NCBI RefSeq assembly: GCF_950023065.1
Contig: NC_088678.1
Span: 47,296,580 to 47,360,579, forward strand
DNA length: 64,000 nt
Reading direction: 5' to 3'
Source: Planococcus citri
Lineage: Eukaryota; Arthropoda; Insecta; Hemiptera; Pseudococcidae
The translations under genes and the position numbers were made by a program. Shown here piece after piece: positions 47,151 to 57,950 of the stretch; the stretch's first letter is position 1, and each line of letters starts with the position of its first letter. The notes beneath the pieces were generated by a model. That model worked only from the letters and a program-made list of their open reading frames with translations, searched no databases and was not told the DNA's origin.

Positions 47151-47809
47151 TGTTATGTTCCTTCACTCGAAAATAAATCGGAGATACGTAAATTTTAAAA
47201 TAATTTTAATCATGCAAAAATATTATTTAGATTTTATAAACTGTCACCAAATAATTAAAATAACAAAATTTACAACATGCAAACAAAATTTAAATATTAA
47301 AATAACTTACACTAATTGTGGATTCATGTTCTATTAATTAAATACTCGTAACTGGAACGGACGCAAATTTGCTTAAAATTGAAGATAACAAAACGAAAAC
47401 GGAGATATCTCGACGGTAAAATTTAAGTAAATAATTCTTTCGATAATTCAATTGAAACTTTTCCTTTAAAATTGGCAGAATCAAGAAAATTGTCGTTTTT
47501 AATATTCGCGCATCTTTGAATAATCGGTTAATTCAAAATCAGAAACTCGGTAAAATTTAAATGAAACTTGACAAAATGAAATTAATATTTCGCGACACAA
47601 GTTAGCGAGAAGAATTTGCACGGAGGCTGACTGGCAAGATACTGAGAGAAAACTGGACAAGAATTTAGCGATTTCGGGGGTTTATATCTAAAAAGGGTCG
47701 AAAAATGGCGGAAAAATCGTGGTTCCAGTCAGTCGGAGGGTGATTTCCATCTTTTTATTATTGATTTGTAATTTAGATATTTTTACTGAAAATTTACAAG
47801 GGTTTTACA
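47151..47809 (+). repeat. Possible plus-strand LTR, truncated element
   Basis: The stretch starts TGTTATGTTC, nine of ten bases like the minus-strand LTR start at 48202, and ends TTTTACA followed by TTTGGTGGCCCGC, which looks like a primer-binding site. The presumed internal part is cut after about 20 bp. No polypurine tract precedes it. The left boundary is uncertain. Confidence 0.3.
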
Positions 47810-47879
47810 TTTGGTGGCCCGCTGTATTCTAATGGAATATGATAATAAATAAGGAATCACAGTGGGTCACCAAAGGTGT
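47807..47879. repeat. Inverted repeat made of two facing LTR-end/primer-site sequences
   Basis: The plus arm 47807-47829 (ACATTTGGTGGCCCGCTGTA) and the minus arm 47854-47879 (ACACCTTTGGTGACCCACTG read on the minus strand) are related but not identical. Both read like an LTR 3' end followed by a TGG-starting primer site. They face each other across about 24 bp. Confidence 0.5.
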
Positions 47880-48202
47880 AATAAATTAAGAAGTATAAAA
47901 GGTTTTTTAAAAGGCGGCAGTGGCTGAGAGGGGGGAAGAGGTAAACATTGGCGATCGGCGAAGTACCCACATCGGCGATTTGGTGAAGTACCCTTACTGA
48001 CCTACTGTTAAAATCAATACATAGGTACATATATGGTTCAGTTGCTAAAAATATACCAGAATACTCGATAAAAATAGTTTAGACTCGATTAAAATGGTTT
48101 AATAATAATAATTGATTAATAATTAAATTAAGCTCGGTTCAGACTCGATAATATTCATAAATAAAATAAGCTCAAAAGTAGTGATGCGAGGCGAGCATAA
48201 CA
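47877..48202 (-). repeat. LTR of remnant A
   Basis: The minus strand reads TGTTATGCTCGCCTCG directly after the polypurine tract (48203-48214) and ends TTATTACA. A TATA-like CTTTTATAC occurs near its end. The end is followed by CCTTTGGTGACCC, like a primer-binding site, which is unexpected after a 3' LTR. Confidence 0.5.
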
Positions 48203-48238
48203 CCTCCCCCCTAAGAGTAAATTTCCTCGCAGAGGAAA

Positions 48239-48430
48239 TTACAGAGGTAAGAAAGCGTCCCAACCATCTGCATTGGGATCACCGTAATTGGGTAACCTGG
48301 GTTCCTGGGTCTCCGGGGTAGGTGTCTCCAGCCTTGGGGGTGATTGAGGTGACTCTTGTATTTGCCCTTGTGGGGCCGCATCAGCACGATGATGTATAGT
48401 TACTGATGGATGCGTTGGTTCTGAACTCAA
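48239..48430 (-). CDS. Pro-rich ORF next to the polypurine tract of remnant A
   Basis: The frame is rich in Pro, Glu and Thr (SPQSPPRLETPTPETQEP) and ends YGDPNADGWDAFLPL, 24 bp before the polypurine tract. It may be the C-terminal part of a longer accessory frame, since it is open upstream of the first ATG for only a few codons. In remnant B a Pro-rich frame occupies the same place, but I see no clear sequence match between them. Confidence 0.35.
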   Translation of the reverse strand: MSSEPTHPSVTIHHRADAAPQGQIQESPQSPPRLETPTPETQEPRLPNYGDPNADGWDAFLPL

Positions 48431-48575
48431 TAATTATTGCGGCTGTCAGGATTCGCGGTACCGTTATTGGGTTTTCCCCTAAACAAGCAAAAAGAACCAA
48501 ATTTTGTGAGCTTCGTTTATGTAAAAAGTATTGAATAGAAATTTCGTTTAGTGAATTTGAATGAAATGTAGATCG

Positions 48576-48761
48576 TTAGAACATTATCTTACCTTCAGCG
48601 TCTAAATTTATGCGGAAACCAAATAACGTGATGTTTGCTGCGATTCTAATTCTTCCATTCCGAATTACAAACAAAAATGCCGTGAGTTCATTACGGTTAC
48701 CAATTTCATTCATTTCTCGTTCCATTTTAACACGTTTTATACTTTCAGCTTTCAAATTCAC
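48576..48761 (-). CDS. Small ORF between envelope and LTR of remnant A
   Basis: A 61-codon frame begins with a basic, helix-like stretch and continues with strand-like segments (ELTAFLFVIRNGRIRIAANI). It shows weak similarity to the middle of the 173-residue ORF in remnant B (M-x-x-I-x-N-x-x-x-L, then GR and an Ile-rich strand). GTAAGA overlaps its end (DAEG|GTAAGA), so it might be an exon. Function unknown. Confidence 0.3.
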   Translation of the reverse strand: MNLKAESIKRVKMEREMNEIGNRNELTAFLFVIRNGRIRIAANITLFGFRINLDAEGKIMF

Positions 48762-49658
48762 TTATAAGAACAATTTTAAGTAACACTTCAATTTAGCTTT
48801 ACTTTTAAGAACAAGCAAGTTTCGAACAGATCATTCGACTAAACAGCACAAAGTATTTTTCAGACTAAGGATTTCATCATAATTTTTGATGCGAAAACCT
48901 TATCTAATTTCTCGGAATTTTCGTCTGGAGTCCGTCACCGCATTTTATTATCTTTTTGACAGCTCGAGACATACAAAATAGCGAGATATCGGCCGAAATA
49001 TTGCTTACAAAAGCAAGAAAAAGATCTGAAATACGATGCTAGCAGAACTAGCATCAACCTTACTGATTATTAGGCACGTTTTTGGTTATTTTATTTTTAA
49101 TTTTATTACCATGACTAATTTCGCATAGACTAAGGGTTGATAATCATAATTTGGAAGCAGTGTCGAATGGGTTCCATTTCAATTTAGTAAGCAGAGCAAG
49201 CACATGGCTTTGAAACGCGCCATAACATGCGCTCGGAGTTCTATATTTTTTTCCAACACGTGAATAGATACACGTGCGTCGCTGATCATGTAGTTTTGTG
49301 GTTAGGCGTATATAAAAAATATTTATGAGCCGGGAGTTGGGAGTTAGAATTGAAGTAAGTTGAGGGTATTATTTTGCTGTATAGTGATTTTTCATACATT
49401 TTATTCCTTCTTTTTTTTTTATGGTGAATTTTTTTTTCCAATGCGTTTCACTGAATTTGCGTAATGATTGACATATTCCAACTAATTTCATTAATTGAAC
49501 CATTGTATTGGTTGAAAGATGATTTGTTGATCGATAAATAAATATCAACGCATAATTAAGAAATAGTAATTTAATGAGATTTTTAGAAGTTGACAATTTT
49601 ATAATAATACTATATCGCTTTTATTATCGTCAGTATAAAATTTGAAGGAAAGGTGATG

Positions 49659-50583
49659 TCATTCATCGTTTATTTTAGTGGGTCTATTAAGTGATCGTAG
49701 ACTATATCCGTTTCGAGATTTTGGAGCAGATTTACGTTTAAATTTTACTTCAGGCTCCGTTAAATTTTCAAATTGAATATCTTCTCGAGCAGGTTCATAT
49801 TCTTCGCGTCGAGTACAATTAGTGATGGCTTTCGCGATGAAACAATTTGTGAAGCACTGTGTGCAACTTGAGCTACTTGAAGAAGGTGGTGCTTCGAGAG
49901 GTATTTGCCTATATGGCGCATGTCTAGCTTTTTATTTCCTGATTTTGAGACATTCAATTACTGCCTTTAAAATGTAAATGATTATAATAAATGAACAAAA
50001 ATACCAAACATAGGTGAGCCAAGAAGTATGAGGTTTAATTTCATGGGTTTTTTCGTAACGCTTTTGTAAGTACTTCATCATATTGTTTTAGACGGTGTGC
50101 AAGTATTTTTAATTCATGAGTGTGTAAGTCGGTTAAGTGTATTGATTCCAAGTCTCTGAATGAAGTTTTATTAATGAACTCAGAAACAAAGTCTTCTCTG
50201 TTTAAATTTAGATTTGGAATTACATCGTTTTCAAATACTGAATAATTTTGATTTTCAGCGTATAACATAGTTTGTGCAGAGTAACCTCGACAATCAGATT
50301 TTAACGACACAATACCTGTTACAGGGAGAGGTTCATTTTGAATAGCTGCTGACTTTGTACATTCGACGGTTAGTGTTGACGGTTTACTCAGAATAAATAA
50401 CCAATTATTGCCTTTTAATTTATACCAAATTTCAGCATTTGCTGCAAATGAATTTATTCGACAACTGTCATGTAAATTTAAAAACGGTTGGGTTAGCAGT
50501 AGAACTTCACAAATTGGAGCAGAAACAGTTTGGAAAATGATTGGGTTTTTGCAAATATATTCCTTGTAAAAATCTAAATTCAC
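49659..50583 (-). pseudogene. Broken envelope-like gene, remnant A
   Basis: The 180-codon frame 50583-50041 carries an ectodomain part with WLFILSKPSTLTVEC and DCRGYSAQTMLYAE, then LTDLHTHELKILAHRLKQ. After a frameshift at about 50045 another frame gives a membrane segment (WYFCSFIIIIYILKAV), and after an in-frame stop near 49940 a Cys-rich tail (CTQCFTNCF) that ends at 49659. Order and motifs resemble the C-terminal half of envelope proteins of insect gypsy/errantivirus-type elements. The N-terminal half is missing at 50.58 kb. At least one frameshift and one stop make it non-functional. Confidence 0.65.
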
Positions 50584-51105
50584 CGCTAAAATCGGAAATG
50601 TTAAAGTCTTTATTTACACAAAAAAATAAAAAATTTGAACTTGAAGTTTAGGAAAGTAAAAAAAAAAAAATACTTATTAAAGTTTAGGCGAAGCGAAGAA
50701 AAACTTATTAATCAAAATATTAAATAAATACATAAAACTCCAAAAAGGAGACTTACCAAATTTTAGTAGTATAAAATAGAATTAGTTAAATTAACTGGAA
50801 ATCTCTAGTGCCACTGAATTCGCGAACTGAAAATAGAAATTCTCAAATGCGCGATAAAGAAATGAAAATGCGTGATAAAAAGACCGTTGAGAACGAAATA
50901 ATTGTTTAATTAATGATTCGCGAACAAATTAGCAATTTAAAATGATACTCAAAAATTATTGGACAAAATTAGATAAAAACTGTGAACTTGACAATTGACA
51001 AAATTGCAAACTCGATAATCATAAAATTAAATAACAAACTTTTATAATACAAAAATAGGTAGTCGAAAACGAACCGGCAAAATAGAACTCAAAGTATCTA
51101 TTAGA
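50584..51105. other. AT-rich stretch left of the TIR element
   Basis: No frame is supported. Words such as GCGATAAAGAAATGAAAATGC repeat loosely near 50850-50880. Confidence 0.4.
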
Positions 51106-52003
51106 GGCTGTTAACTGTTTGCGCTTTAAATCGTTTGCGCTTCTCATTGTTCTCATCCAGAAGTGCAAATGATGTATTTTTTTCAATCGTTTGCGCTTTT
51201 TATAAGTTTGTCAGTGTAGCCAGGGTTCCCAAAACAGCAGTTGAATATTCATTTTTTGAGAATTATTTTTGAATGTTTTAGCATTTTTCTGTAGTGGTGC
51301 TTTTTTGAAGGAAAAAACGATGCTGAAATTTTAGAAAATCTTACCAAAATTTTGAAACAATGCTGAAAAACTACAAAAAAATCGCTTAAAAATGCGAAAA
51401 TATGTCATAACAAGCAAAATATAAATTCATAAAAACAGTTCTGTATTTACTAATTAAAAAAGTGCAACAAACACAAAAACTTCAATAAACATACCTAGGC
51501 TACAACAAATACCTACATAGAAAATTGGTTAAAAATATGAAAATAAGTATGTACATGTTTTGAAACAAGGAATTAGAATTTGATTAAAAAGTTCTTAATC
51601 GTAGGTAACAAAATTTAATCATTTAATCAGAAGCCCTATTCAAGTAACCAACTCTTTTCATGAATTCAAGACGAGACATTCGGTTTTCTTGGTATTCCAA
51701 AAATATATCCAAAATTTTAACAAGTTTTTTTTGGTCTTTTGATGCCATTTGTTTTGAACTACCACTTGAGATATCGCGAATTTTAATTGCAGTTTCAATT
51801 TGGATTTCTTCAATCTGTACGTGTATAACTGTATACCTTCCTGTAGGATGTCTAAATGTTACTAACAAGTTTGGGAACCCTGGCTACACTGACGAAATTA
51901 TAATATTAAAAAGCGCAAGCGATTGAAAAAAATACATCATTTGCGCTTCCGGATGAGAACAATGGGAAGCACAAACGATTTAAAGCGCAAATGATGATTT
52001 CCC
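51106..52003. mobile_element. 898-bp TIR element with 8-bp target duplication (hAT-like)
   Basis: Inverted repeats of about 125-135 bp bound the element (left about 51106-51235, right about 51870-52003). They share TTTGCGCTTTAAATCGTTTG and, at their inner ends, CAGTGTAGCCAGGGTTCCC. CTATTAGA occurs exactly outside both ends (51098-51105 and 52004-52011). An 8-bp duplication points to a hAT-like element, although the outermost bases of the two ends match poorly. The interior has only an 81-codon minus frame (51868-51623) that partly overlaps the right TIR. It is probably non-autonomous. Confidence 0.75.
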
Positions 52004-52829
52004 CTATTAGAAGATCCGAAAAACAACTGAGAATTTGCAAACTCACCCTAATTGTATTAATAATAAAAATTGGTCCGATTTTGAGAGGGAGGATTTTGAA
52101 GTCGGCAAATTGGTTAGACAGTTGGTTAAATTTATTTTGGGAAACAATCAAAAAGGGATACGCGATTTCGAAATGTGGGTGACATATATGAGCTCGTAAA
52201 ATTGCAATTTGGAGGGTACGTGTGCGCGACAAATGAAAAAGGGTTCAATACTGATTAATTAGTAAGTAATAAAAAAGTCATAAATGTCGTGTCAAATGTT
52301 TGAATGTACTTGTGGTTAATTTTAAAAGGGTTTAAAAGTACTTAGAGCTCATTAGCTCTTGTACAAATTGTTGCAAGTGTCATCTTTTCATTATGTGAAA
52401 TATCAAAGTTATTCAAATCTCAGTTTTTACTATATCGAAAATGGTCGCGAGCGCGAGCCCAAAACGTGAGCCAGGAGCCATAAAGATTTCAAATTTGACT
52501 TTTATGAGCTCCGATTTATCGTGTGAATCGGGGGTGGCTGTGGGAAACGAAGAGCCCACAGCTACAAAATTTTATCGTCTATTAAATGACTATTGACTCG
52601 ATAACCCTGGGTAAGTGTCTTGATTTTTAATTTACAACGTTTAATGAGTTTTGATGGCGTGAGTAAATGTTTTGATTTAGAATGTAAATTGAATTAGGGG
52701 ATGAATCAAACCGATTATATGCGATGATGAAATCTAGCCAGAATATTACACCTCCCCCTTTAGAAAAATTTTGAGGCATGAGAAATTTCCAAAAAAAAAT
52801 TATGTAAAATAAATCTTAAATTGTACAAC

Positions 52830-53276
52830 TTAATGTAATTTACATGTACTCATAATTTGGGCTACCTCGGCATCCTCTTCTTCTTCTTCGTGGTGCGTTG
52901 TGGTTTGGGAAGTGTGCCAATGTGGCATGACATTTACTCTCCCTAACCCCACTATTTGTTGGAGTCTAAACTCGGTGTATATCCTGAAGGCCAATTTTTC
53001 ATCCTCAGACATGACGGATGATGTTGTACTATATGGCAATGGAGTGCTGAATGGGCGATCGGATATTGGTGAGGCCCCTTCTACCACAGGCTGCTCAGCA
53101 TATTCGGGGGTGCGAGGTCGGAATGCAGGCAATTGGCCTGGTGACAGGAATTCAGGCGTTTGGAATGCTGGTGACTGGAATTCAGGCAATTGGAACGCAG
53201 GGTTTCGGTGGCAATGATTTATATGTGTTTGTAGGTCATTTTGGATCCTTATGGTGTTTAGCCATATCTGGGTCAT
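52830..53276 (-). CDS. Pro-rich acidic ORF of remnant B
   Basis: A 148-codon frame: N-terminal part with imperfect repeats of FQ(L/S)PEF and F(Q/L)(T/S)PEFLSP type (about residues 27-52), a Ser/Thr-Pro middle, and an acidic EEEEEDAEVAQ end. It stops about 67 bp before the polypurine tract, where no standard gypsy gene is expected. It has no recognised domain. It may be an accessory gene of the element. Confidence 0.45.
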   Translation of the reverse strand: MTQIWLNTIRIQNDLQTHINHCHRNPAFQLPEFQSPAFQTPEFLSPGQLPAFRPRTPEYAEQPVVEGASPISDRPFSTPLPYSTTSSVMSEDEKLAFRIYTEFRLQQIVGLGRVNVMPHWHTSQTTTHHEEEEEDAEVAQIMSTCKLH

Positions 53277-54308
53277 GGTGGCGATTATTTAGTCCATCTT
53301 TTTATGTATCTCCGCTTTTCTCAATCGGTCACAATGCGCCTTACTTCTCTGGTAGTTTACCATATTCTCCTGAAGCTCTTCTAAATTTTTGAAAATGTTT
53401 GGGATCACCCTTCGTCAAATTTTACTCGTTTCGCTTCGGAGGTGGTGATTTTTGAATTCGCTGCGCGTTTAGTGGCTATTTCTAAAACGAAATAATTATA
53501 CATGAATATACAAGATTTTATTATAGTTTCGTTTGCTCACTTGTTTGTGTTCATTTTTTTTTTTTTGATTTTTAGTAAAAATTGAAGTATTAGATATGAG
53601 AATAAGTAGCAGTTTTTCGATTCTAGTTTCTCTTATTAATTTTCATAAAGTAAATAATTATTTGTTATTCATTTCTATCATATGTACGAGTACTTCACCA
53701 CTGAACTTCTACCTACTTACCTCAATTGAACTTGTATAGAACATTTTGATAAGAATCGTCTTATTAAACAAAAAAAATTGTCATAAAAAAATGGTATCTT
53801 ATTAAAATTGATCATTTTACATAAAATTTGAAATCTTAGACATATGGACAGATTTTCAAAAATAGGAAAATGAACCAAAAAATAATCGTCATTTATAAGT
53901 ATAATTGACACACACAAGGAAATCTTATGCACCATAATAAGTACTACATAATTTTAAAAAGGAAAATCATCATTGAAATTTAACCTTATAAAAATTGCAT
54001 TTTATAAAAAAAAAGGAAAATATATGATTTCAAAAATTTACATACCTAACATCAAATTCGTTAAAAGGTAAAATAAAATAAAACGTCATTAAACAAAAAA
54101 AAAAGTATTAAAATGTAGGTAAGTAAACACAAAAAAAAACACACAAAAAGAAAATAGACAATTTTCTAAAATGAAACATTTATGTAAATTTTAAGAAAAT
54201 ATATTACTTAAAGGAACAATTGCCAAGAAGACAGGATCAAACACGCACAAAGTTGCATAAAAAAAACTTCTTATCAGTAAAAAAAAACATAATTTTAGAC
54301 GGTCGTTT

Positions 54309-54830
54309 CTAGTATGTTAAAAGAATTGCTACAAATAGCAATAAGATAACGCATATTATATTTAAAATAATAGAAAAATTGATGAAACGTGCATGATTGT
54401 TTACTTGGTTCATAGGACACATTTCGTTCAACAGTTCTTCCAGTGTTCTTTGATGACCTCCGATGATGATTATTTCCATAACTCGACCCTGTTCATTTAC
54501 TCCGATTCTGCGGAGTCTAGTCCCATTTGGGATCCTTCGCATATTCCCATTAATTGGCTGGAAACTCTGTCCATGAATGACTTCCACAAATCCCAAGTAT
54601 TCTCGTTGGTTTATCACACTATTAAATAACGCAAGTTGGGGTAGGTTCACTCGAATGAAGTATCTTGGCTGGATTTCCCTTGGTACCTCCATCAGAAATA
54701 TGATATTTAAATTTTCTCGCCTATAGCCCAATAACTGTGGGCTGGCTGGCAGTCTTACAATTTGCGGCTCTTGATTGATTCGGTATCTACGTAATCTAGG
54801 TAGAACCATAATTCCATTTACGTTTCCCAT
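54309..54830 (-). CDS. Putative 173-residue tail-anchored accessory protein of remnant B
   Basis: The frame is intact: Arg/Pro-rich N-terminus, strand-rich middle (for example GRVMEIIIIGG), then a single C-terminal hydrophobic helix (FSIILNIICVILLLFVAILL) that reaches the end of the protein, the layout of a tail-anchored membrane protein. It lies between the envelope remnant and the Pro-rich ORF. The open frame is longer and more gene-like than its neighbours. I do not recognise a family. It could be an element-encoded accessory protein or a captured host gene. Confidence 0.5.
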   Translation of the reverse strand: MGNVNGIMVLPRLRRYRINQEPQIVRLPASPQLLGYRRENLNIIFLMEVPREIQPRYFIRVNLPQLALFNSVINQREYLGFVEVIHGQSFQPINGNMRRIPNGTRLRRIGVNEQGRVMEIIIIGGHQRTLEELLNEMCPMNQVNNHARFINFSIILNIICVILLLFVAILLTY

Positions 54831-55068
54831 AATAACAAATGGGTAAAAAAAAATAATAATAATAATAATTTATAAACGCACAGTACACATAATAAATTCA
54901 CTCTTAAAATTTAAACAACTTAATCCAGATTGATTTCAGTGACAAATGTTTCAATCTTTTAATTTTTATTCCTTCTGCTTGACGAAAAAAAATAAGAGAT
55001 AAGGGGATGAATTTTGGTTGGCTGTTCATTTTATTGCAGACGAACAATGTCGTCAGTCTGCCGAGGTT

Positions 55069-55226
55069 TTATTCCTGAAAATTCTGTGGATCAGTGCAAC
55101 ATCGAAGATACCCAGAATAAAATGTAAAGGAGCTGATAAGGAACGTCCATTTCTGTCTTCTTATTCCTGAAAATTCTGCGGATCAGTGCAACATCAAAGA
55201 TACCCAGAATAAAATGTAAAGGAGCT
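55069..55226. repeat. Two 66-bp direct repeats, period 92
   Basis: 55069-55134 and 55161-55226 (TTATTCCTGAAAATTCTG...AAAGGAGCT) differ at two positions. They lie between the envelope remnant and the 173-codon ORF of remnant B. Confidence 0.85.
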
Positions 55227-55845
55227 TTCTGTCTTCGTAAGAACGGTAGTGTTTATATGAGTTGGAGAGAGTGGATACGCGCAACAGAGAAAGAGAGAAC
55301 TATACACGTGCATTTCGTGCAAGTTTTGGATGTACAGGGTTGCCGCAGTGGTACAACTGGTAAGTAGTGCTGCATAACCAAAAACTAAATACAGCGTTTT
55401 CGTTTTTAAGCGCATTTTCAATAGGGTACTCCGTTTTTAGGCGCATTCTGTGTGATTTTGAATTTTCTTGTGATGGGATTTGATGAAAAATGAATAATTT
55501 TAGGATTATTTAATTTTTTTTTTGAGTAAATTTTTCTACTAAAAATTGGAGATTTGAGGAGAATTAATTCGATCTTGAAATGAAATTTTTAAAATATTTT
55601 TAATGTGGTTTTGATAGAAAACCAGGTAAGTATTATAGAGTATTTTTGTGCTCATTTTTGAGGCGATTTTGATGCAAATTTGAGCAGAAATTTGATGAAC
55701 ATTGAAGTAGATTTGAGCAGAAATACATTTTAATTATTTAGTCTTGTTTTGAGACAATTTTTGCGTAAATTTGCGACTATTTAAATGCGTTAATTGGAGA
55801 TTTTCGGATGAAACGAAAAATTTGAGTGAAGATGAAATTTTTAAA

Positions 55846-56575
55846 TTATTCAGACGCCACTTTGGAGGGGTTTCCTCGCGATCTCAGTGGATATCTTGTA
55901 TTTCCTGCGATGTCCTGGAGTTCAGTGAGTTCTGTAGGTCCTTCTTCCTCTACAGGTTGTGAGTGTGAACGAGTACAGCTGGTCAGTGCTCTGACAATTA
56001 AGCAGTTTTGAAAGCATGGAGTGCAACTTGGAGGTTGTTGAGCTTCAGTATAAGGTAAAGCAATTGATCTATTTCTTAATTTTTGTCTCCTATATTTTAT
56101 CAGTGAAATGAGTAATCTCATTAAATAAATAAAAACGAGAATACCTCCGATAAAATAAACTGTAGACCACCAATCATTTGAAGAAGTGGTAGGTTTTTTC
56201 AAGATATTTTCTTGTAAAATTTCATCGAACTGTTTTAATTTGTGTGAAAGAAAACGGAGCTCTTGAGTGTGTAAATTTGTGAGCCTGAGAGGTTCTAGTG
56301 TAAAATTTTTTAAAGCTTTTGTGAATGTGTCAGTAAAGTTTAACTCGCCAAATGGAATATTTGGAATAATATTTTAAAATTCAGAAGTCGTTTCGACTCA
56401 GCATAGATTACAGCATTTGCGGTGTACCCCTGACAGTCTGGGTTGAGTTGAATAACTCCACTCCCATTCAATATTGTATCTGTCATTGGTTCAGTTTCTT
56501 TGCAAACTATTGAAAGTGCTGTTGGTTTACTCAATACAAATAACCATTTATTATTTCTCAGTTTGTGACAAATTT
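55846..56575 (-). pseudogene. Broken envelope-like gene, remnant B
   Basis: Fragments in order on the minus strand: KWLFVLSKPTAL and DCQGYTANAVIYAE (56570-56340 frame), LTNLHTQELRFLSHKLKQ, a membrane segment (VYFIGGILVFIYLMRLL) and a Cys-rich tail (CTPCFQNCLIV) ending at 55846. Every motif has a counterpart in remnant A, so both descend from one envelope family. Frameshifts separate the ectodomain part from the membrane part. The N-terminal half is absent. Confidence 0.65.
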
Positions 56576-56599
56576 CTCAAAAAGAGAGGTGTTCCTTTT

Positions 56600-57530
56600 T
56601 CAATAATTTTTATTTCATGTAATTGAATTCTTCAATGTATTGGCAGTTCTTCAGACGAAGTATATGACCAAGCATTTTCAACCTTAAATTCTTGATTCAC
56701 CGGAGGTGAACAGTTCTGCAATTATTCATTTCACCAAAAGAGCTCCAAGGTGCTCAATGTCTCCTCCTCCTCTTCTTAGGTTTATCACTGGGTTGACCAT
56801 TAGTCCTCCTCTTCACCTTAGGGATCATGACATGAGTTTCTGGAGATGGTAACTCAAGGGGGTAAAGATAGTTGATGGAATGAGTCACAAGCTCTGCTTT
56901 ATTACTTGTGCCTCAATTTGTGAACTTGGACAACAAAAAACATTTCAAACCCATTAGTCATATTATTTCATTATAATTAATAAAATTAAACCATGATAAG
57001 AAACACATAAAATTATACCCTAATAAGAACAAACATTTAGCATCTTATTATAAAGTAATTGTCACAATAATTGAACACTAAAGTTTCCAATAAAAATGCA
57101 GAACATTTATTAAGACAACTTGAAATGAACGAATTTGTAAACATAAATTTCAATAGTTTGACATAAAAATGTACATTTAAGGATAAAAAATAAACGCAAG
57201 AGAAATTAATTTCCATAAAACTTGAAAATATAAGAATGGTTGACATAAAAAATGAAATGAGTTTCAATAAGGTTTCATAGACAACATACACAATTTACAA
57301 TAAATCAACATTGTATATCTGTATTATTATTGCACATAAAATAATTATGCTTGATAGAGCAATGAATAAGTCTGTAGAATTGAAGCGTGAATGATTTGCA
57401 AAGACATCTGAGCACATTTCAATCATTACCTCATTGATGGTTTGATGGTTTTCAGGTAAGTATTCAAATTTCTAAAACGTGACCTCTTTTGGACACTCTG
57501 CAACTGAACATATCTTCCGTGACAGATATT
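56600..57530. other. Stretch without a supported gene
   Basis: A minus-strand frame at about 56900-56780 reads PSPETHVMIPKVKRRTNGQP and ends in a basic cluster; it may be the end of a decayed pol. The rest (56.9-57.5 kb) is AT-rich and I see nothing else in it. Confidence 0.35.
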
Positions 57531-57537
57531 GATGACT

Positions 57538-57831
57538 TTAACACACAAGATCTAAGAGTTCTATCTGATTTTTCACTTTCTGTATGAATTTGTCATTAAT
57601 CAGAAGTTGCTGGACAGATTGTTTCACAGTTTTCTTCAGCTCCTTGTCTTCATTCAGGATAATTTTTTTCATATAAGGTAAATTATAAATGACATGCGAA
57701 TAAGAATCTCGATAAGAACACCATTGATTATCACCAGGAATAATCATTCTGCCACCACCTAACTTGACAGTTTTGTTTTCAAAATCTGTCTGCTTGAATT
57801 CTTTCATAATGAATAATACTTGTGTTATCAC
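57538..57831 (-). pseudogene. Decayed coding fragment, unknown family
   Basis: A 97-codon minus frame with normal composition (WCSYRDSYSHVIYNLPYMKK, then a Lys/Leu-rich helix). Other minus frames to its right (57.84-57.95 kb with IVSDNATC, 58.69-58.86 kb with KLKVLVTLPDTFATFLSWF) look like parts of the same former gene, which the MITE at 57951-58691 interrupts: across the TA target site the frame reads MVYMIVSDNATC. I cannot name the family; a transposase is possible. Confidence 0.3.
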
Positions 57832-57950
57832 TTCAGTATATCAACTATCCTTGGCTAGTAAATTTCCAGTGTGAGCTTTATGGGTACAATGCCACAAATC
57901 CACAAGGTTCCACATCAAATGCATGTTGCATTATCAGATACAATCATGTA

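Larger units (their letters stand above)
47877..50583 (-). mobile_element. Remnant A of an envelope-bearing LTR retroelement
   Basis: Read on the minus strand: a broken envelope-like gene (50583-49659), about 900 bp with little coding, a small ORF (48761-48576), a Pro-rich ORF (48430-48239), the polypurine tract TTAGGGGGGAGG, then an LTR starting TGTTATGCTC (48202) and ending near 47877. No gag or pol was found, so this is at most the 3' half of an element. The same order of parts recurs in remnant B at 52.75-56.6 kb. Confidence 0.6.
52100..56575 (-). mobile_element. Remnant B of an envelope-bearing LTR retroelement
   Basis: On the minus strand: a broken envelope-like gene (56575-55846), a 173-codon membrane-protein ORF (54830-54309), a Pro-rich ORF (53276-52830), the polypurine tract CTAAAGGGGGAGG (52763-52751), and an LTR starting TGTAATATTC at 52750. 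The LTR's far end is not resolved, so 52100 is nominal. A basic-tailed frame at about 56.9-56.78 kb, ending KPKKRRRRH, could be the end of pol but is unproven. No other pol sequence was seen. Confidence 0.55.
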
